Shown here in pieces: positions 60,992 through 64,000 of a stretch of 64,000 bases of DNA. The translations under genes and the position numbers were made by a program. The number at the start of each line of letters is the position of its first letter. Within the stretch, counting starts at the first letter, position 1. The notes below the pieces were generated by a model. That model was not told the DNA's origin, ran no database searches, and was given only the letters and a program-made list of their open reading frames with translations. Source of the DNA: Oscillospiraceae bacterium (GTDB lineage: Bacteria; Bacillota_A; Clostridia; Oscillospirales; WRJC01); contig WRJC01000016.1 in the NCBI GenBank assembly GCA_009782405.1, forward strand, positions 1 to 64,000, in the 5' to 3' direction.

Positions 60992-62026
60992 TCAAATGAC
61001 TTTTTCCATCGCCAATGCCAATTCAAAAACTGATTCCATATCAGAAAGATTTGCGACGCAGGAAGGCGAATGTATATATCGCGTGGGTAGGGAAATCGCG
61101 AGGACGCCCGCTCCTTCACCCGATCTTTGGTATGCCCCGGATTCGTTTCCGCCCGCGACCGCTTGTTTTATCTGCGTTTTAATGTTGTTTTTTCCCGCCG
61201 TTTCGAGCGCGAGGGCTATTAATTTTTTATCGTATATCGCCGAATTGTCCATAACCGAAATGACCGCTCCGCCGCCAAGGTTGCATATTTTGTTTTTTTC
61301 TTTTTGGACGTAGATGTCTCCCGCAGTGGTGGATTCGAAAATTATCGCCACATCGGGTTTTAACATGTTCGCCGCAGTTTTTGCCCCGCGCAGCCCTATT
61401 TCCTCGCAAGTGGCAAATACAAACCAGGCGTCCCGCGACAAATTTGATTTTATCAACTCGATTAAAAGATAGCATCCGAAACGGTCGTCGATCGCTTTGC
61501 ATTTTATTTTGTTTTCGCCAAATTCCAAGAAATCTGATTTGAATACGGCAAAATCGCCGACTTCGATAGAATTTTCGGCTTTTTTGCTTTTTTTGCCATC
61601 TTTTTTTACCACGCCCGCATCCAAGTATATGTCGTCGATTTGGCATGGCTTATCGCGGTCTTCTTTTTTTATCAAATGCACCGGTTTTCCGCCGAACACG
61701 GCGTTCCGCCTTTTTTCGCCGATTGTCGCTTGCTTTCCGAGTATGGCCGTGGCTTCGATCCCGCCTAAATTTTTGAATTTGAGGTAGCCGTCATCGCCCG
61801 CCGAGGTTATCATGAAACCCACCTCGTCCATATGGGCAGAAAAAAGCCGCTTTTTTGGCGATGGATTTTCGCCTTTTTTGAAAACGATCAGATTTCCCAC
61901 TTTGTCCGTGTAATATTCGGAAGCGAATTTTTTTATTTCTTCTGCTACCATGTCCCTGACTTCGTCTTCGTTGCCGCTCGGCCCGAAAGCGAGACATAAT
62001 TTTTTTAGTAAGTTTTTATTTATCAT
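60992..62026 (-). CDS. M42-family aminopeptidase, second copy
   Basis: 344 residues from ATG 62026; TTG 62029 is also possible. The start overlaps the stop of the upstream M42 gene (TGATG), behind GGAGG. Large oligomeric metallo-aminopeptidases that finish peptide breakdown. Metal and catalytic residues: SAHMDEVGFMI (His, Asp), CKAIDDRFGCYLL (Asp), FATCEEIGLRGA (Glu-Glu) and RYIHSPSCVANL (His), all intact. The specificity, acidic or hydrophobic, cannot be read here. Paralog of the upstream gene. Confidence 0.93.
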   Translation of the reverse strand: MINKNLLKKLCLAFGPSGNEDEVRDMVAEEIKKFASEYYTDKVGNLIVFKKGENPSPKKRLFSAHMDEVGFMITSAGDDGYLKFKNLGGIEATAILGKQATIGEKRRNAVFGGKPVHLIKKEDRDKPCQIDDIYLDAGVVKKDGKKSKKAENSIEVGDFAVFKSDFLEFGENKIKCKAIDDRFGCYLLIELIKSNLSRDAWFVFATCEEIGLRGAKTAANMLKPDVAIIFESTTAGDIYVQKEKNKICNLGGGAVISVMDNSAIYDKKLIALALETAGKNNIKTQIKQAVAGGNESGAYQRSGEGAGVLAISLPTRYIHSPSCVANLSDMESVFELALAMEKVI

Positions 62027-63102
62027 CAAATCAATTCCTCCGCGTTTTCCATAATTTCACGGATTAGTTCGGCTGCCGATTCTATGTCTTTGACGCTGCA
62101 TATCTCGCTTGCGGTATGCATATTTTTTAACGGAGCGGAAACAAGGGCGCACGGTATCCCTTCTCCCGTTATCTGGATTATATCTGCATTTGTGCTCGTA
62201 GAAGCCGGGTTCGCATTTGCCTGCACGGGGATTTTTTTATCCTTTGCCAAATTTATGATTTTTTTTGTGAGGCTTATATTTGTGGCTGCGGAATATGTAA
62301 GTCCCGGGCCTTTGCCGACTTCAATTGAAACTGCGGCTTCAACGCCCGGATCGCGCGCAAAATCGACATCCAAAACCACGGCAAAATCCGGCTGTATGTT
62401 AAAAGCCGCAGTCGCTGCGCCGACTCCGCTTGTTTCTTCGCCGGCGCAAAGCGCCATATGGATTTCGGTTCCGGCCATTTCAAGCGATTTTGCCGCGATC
62501 ATCATAATCGCCGCGCACACCCTGTCATCCAATGCGCAGCAAGAGAAAAGGTCGTTTTCGAGATGCAAAAAATTCGGTTTGAAAGTTGCGGGCGAACCCA
62601 CCTTCACTATTTTTTCAAGCTCTTCTTTTGAATCATAACCGGAATCGAGATATATGGCTTCAAATCCGGGAAGCGCGTTTCCGTCCGTTTTTTTTAGGTG
62701 CGGCGGCACGCTTGCCGCAATTGCCAATATTTTTTTGTCCGCTGAAAAGATAAAAGGTTCGTCTTCGGCGTATGTATATACATAAAATTCGGTGGCGGGC
62801 AGTATGTTTTTGTCAATGCCCCCCAGCGGTTTGATCCTCAAAAACCCGCCTTCCAATATTTCGGTCACCACAAATCCGATTTGGTCGATATGCGCTTCAA
62901 ACATTATTTTTTTGGGATTTACGGTTTGCGACGCGGTTTTCTTGATCAAATGGCATCCGCCGAATTTGTCGAAAGATACCTCTTCGAAAACCCCGTCGAA
63001 ATTTTCGGCTATGATCTGTTTTATTTTGGGTTCGGCCATGTATTCGTATCCCGACGGGGAAACCACATTTGAAAATTGCCCGAGCAGCTTTTTTATGTTC
63101 AT
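62026..63102 (-). CDS. M42-family aminopeptidase, first copy
   Basis: 358 residues from ATG 63102; the ribosome site AAGGGG is 14 bases upstream, and a TTG at 63129 inside the murD end is the alternative. Active-site residues all present: FEAHIDQIGFVV (His, Asp), CCALDDRVCAAI (Asp), LCAGEETSGVGA (Glu-Glu), VLDVDFARDPGV (Asp) and KNMHTASEICS (His). Translationally coupled to its paralog. Two different M42 enzymes from one mRNA suggest complementary specificities or a mixed complex. Being behind murD may tie peptide recycling to wall synthesis, but chance is possible. Confidence 0.93.
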   Translation of the reverse strand: MNIKKLLGQFSNVVSPSGYEYMAEPKIKQIIAENFDGVFEEVSFDKFGGCHLIKKTASQTVNPKKIMFEAHIDQIGFVVTEILEGGFLRIKPLGGIDKNILPATEFYVYTYAEDEPFIFSADKKILAIAASVPPHLKKTDGNALPGFEAIYLDSGYDSKEELEKIVKVGSPATFKPNFLHLENDLFSCCALDDRVCAAIMMIAAKSLEMAGTEIHMALCAGEETSGVGAATAAFNIQPDFAVVLDVDFARDPGVEAAVSIEVGKGPGLTYSAATNISLTKKIINLAKDKKIPVQANANPASTSTNADIIQITGEGIPCALVSAPLKNMHTASEICSVKDIESAAELIREIMENAEELI

Positions 63103-63125
63103 CGTATTAATTTTTTCCCCTTCAA

Positions 63126-64000
63126 TCAAAACATGTTAACCAGTTCTTTGAATTTTTTTCCGCGTTCCTCGAAATTTTTGAAATCGCCGAAAGAGGCGCA
63201 AGCGGGCGAAAGCAAAACGATGTCGCCGGAATTTGCGAGTTCGTTCGCTTTTTTTACGGCTTCGTCGAAGGAATCCGATATATGCACAATCAAATTTTCG
63301 CAGTTTTCGTCGTTTTTTTTGTAATCGTCGAGGCATTTTTTTATTTTTTCCCTCGTTTCCCCGTACAGCACCGCCGCTTTCGCTTTTTTGTGGAGCGAGG
63401 GCGCGAGCGGGTCAAATGCTATTTTTTTGTCGGAGCCTCCGAGTATCAAGATTATTTTTTTGTTTTGTTCAAAATAATCCAAAGCGGTGATTGTGCGGGT
63501 AGGGGAGGAGTCTATCGACGAGTTGTAATAACGCACCCCTTCATGTTCCCTGACGAATTCTATTCTGTGCTCGACTCCGGCAAATGTTTTCGCCACTTCC
63601 AATATCGCCTCGCCGCCGGCGATATCGTGCGTGGCCGCTATCGCCGCCATAAAATTTAAAACGTTGTGCGCGCCCGGAATTGCGATGTCGCTTTTACTGA
63701 TGATTTTTTTTTCTTCTCCGCCGCAGCGGGCGACAATGGAATCTTTATCGCGATAAACCCCGTTTTGGTGGCATTTTGGCAGGATATCCATGGAAAAGAA
63801 ATATTTTTCCGCTTTGGATTCGTTTCCGAAACTTCGCACAGATTCGTCGCCGTAATTTAAAATGACCCTGTCGGATTCTTTTTGGTTTTTGCATATTGTT
63901 TTTTTCGCGTCCGCATATTCGCCCATGTCCTTGTGCCAATCCAAATGATTCGGGGTGATATTCGTGACAAGCGCTACATTAGGGGCAAAAGCATCGTTGT
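63126..64000 (-). CDS. murD: UDP-N-acetylmuramoylalanine-D-glutamate ligase, C-terminal part (partial)
   Basis: The frame is open to the window end, so the N-terminal part is missing; about 290 residues are seen. MurD adds D-glutamate to UDP-MurNAc-L-Ala in the cytoplasm. Visible: ITPNHLDWHKD of the central ATPase domain, the block IPGAHNVLNFMAAIAA, then GVEHRIEFVREHEGVRYYNSS followed by IDSSPTRT of the C-terminal ligase domain, and ILILGGSDK near the end. The usual N-D-S reads N-S-S here. Stop at 63126-63128; the M42 gene starts about 23 bases on. Confidence 0.95.
   Translation of the reverse strand, partial: NDAFAPNVALVTNITPNHLDWHKDMGEYADAKKTICKNQKESDRVILNYGDESVRSFGNESKAEKYFFSMDILPKCHQNGVYRDKDSIVARCGGEEKKIISKSDIAIPGAHNVLNFMAAIAATHDIAGGEAILEVAKTFAGVEHRIEFVREHEGVRYYNSSIDSSPTRTITALDYFEQNKKIILILGGSDKKIAFDPLAPSLHKKAKAAVLYGETREKIKKCLDDYKKNDENCENLIVHISDSFDEAVKKANELANSGDIVLLSPACASFGDFKNFEERGKKFKELVNMF

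Overview
The window reads as chromosomal DNA of an uncultured Gram-positive anaerobe of the Bacillota, most likely class Clostridia (Oscillospirales-like). The basis is a dgt-dnaG-rpoD gene order, a SigA-type rpoD, many TTGACA-17-TATAAT promoters, strong GGAGG ribosome sites, TTG/GTG starts, lipoproteins with Thr/Pro linkers (TEPPPPTDPPTTE-like), HelD, a flotillin/NfeD pair and an outfit of glycan-handling genes typical of gut bacteria. I cannot name the species. Coding density is very high: no gene-free stretch reaches 300 bases (the largest are about 185 bases at 14465-14649, 167 at 17346-17512, 162 at 26176-26337 and 154 at 53722-53875, mostly holding promoters). I saw no rRNA, tRNA, CRISPR array, insertion sequence or prophage.

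Layout. 1-2207: two halves of an ABC exporter. 2295-4564: two membrane-anchored surface hydrolases (SGNH esterase and NodB deacetylase) that share an undescribed N-terminal module. 4699-8279: two lipoproteins of solute-binding type without transporter genes. 8425-14464: information/stress cluster htpG-dgt-dnaG-rpoD on the minus strand, with a dense GTTCAT/ATGAAC repeat array between dnaG and rpoD. 14650-17345: a carbohydrate-binding lipoprotein and a RACo-like ferredoxin/ASKHA protein. 17513-21565: two cell-wall glycosidase-like proteins, the second a fusion of a DigH-like GHL10 domain with an Amidase_3 domain. 21577-26175: another solute-binding lipoprotein, a DUF2156 protein, a split chromate-type transporter and a PopT-like lipid-carrier transporter. 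26338-31999: a surface-polymer O-acetylation locus (two MBOAT acyltransferases, a double CBM6 membrane protein, a DHHW/AlgX-like protein).

32024-39265: carbohydrate metabolism (Gfo/Idh/MocA oxidoreductase, GH78-like rhamnosidase, SIS isomerase, NagB, sulfatase) with an orphan Vsr nuclease. 39311-45657: Orn/Lys/Arg decarboxylase, two unknown membrane proteins, SecA. 45775-51770: TrmL, HelD, a nucleotidyltransferase, NfeD-like and flotillin. 51836-55433: a galactitol-type dehydrogenase/aldolase pair, an aldo/keto reductase and a nitroreductase. 55446-59603: a 7TM hybrid histidine kinase and a REC-GGDEF diguanylate cyclase. 59700-64000: a DtxR/MntR-type regulator, a sugar epimerase-like TIM barrel, two M42 aminopeptidases and the end of murD.

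Themes: envelope polymer remodelling (deacetylase, esterase, glycosidase-amidase, O-acetylation, PopT, MurD) and glycan harvest (three solute-binding lipoproteins, CBM proteins, rhamnosidase, sulfatase, amino-sugar enzymes) dominate. The items I consider most worth attention are the shared N-terminal module at 2295-4564, the repeat array at 9535-9664, the GHL10-amidase fusion and the MBOAT-MBOAT-CBM6-DHHW locus.
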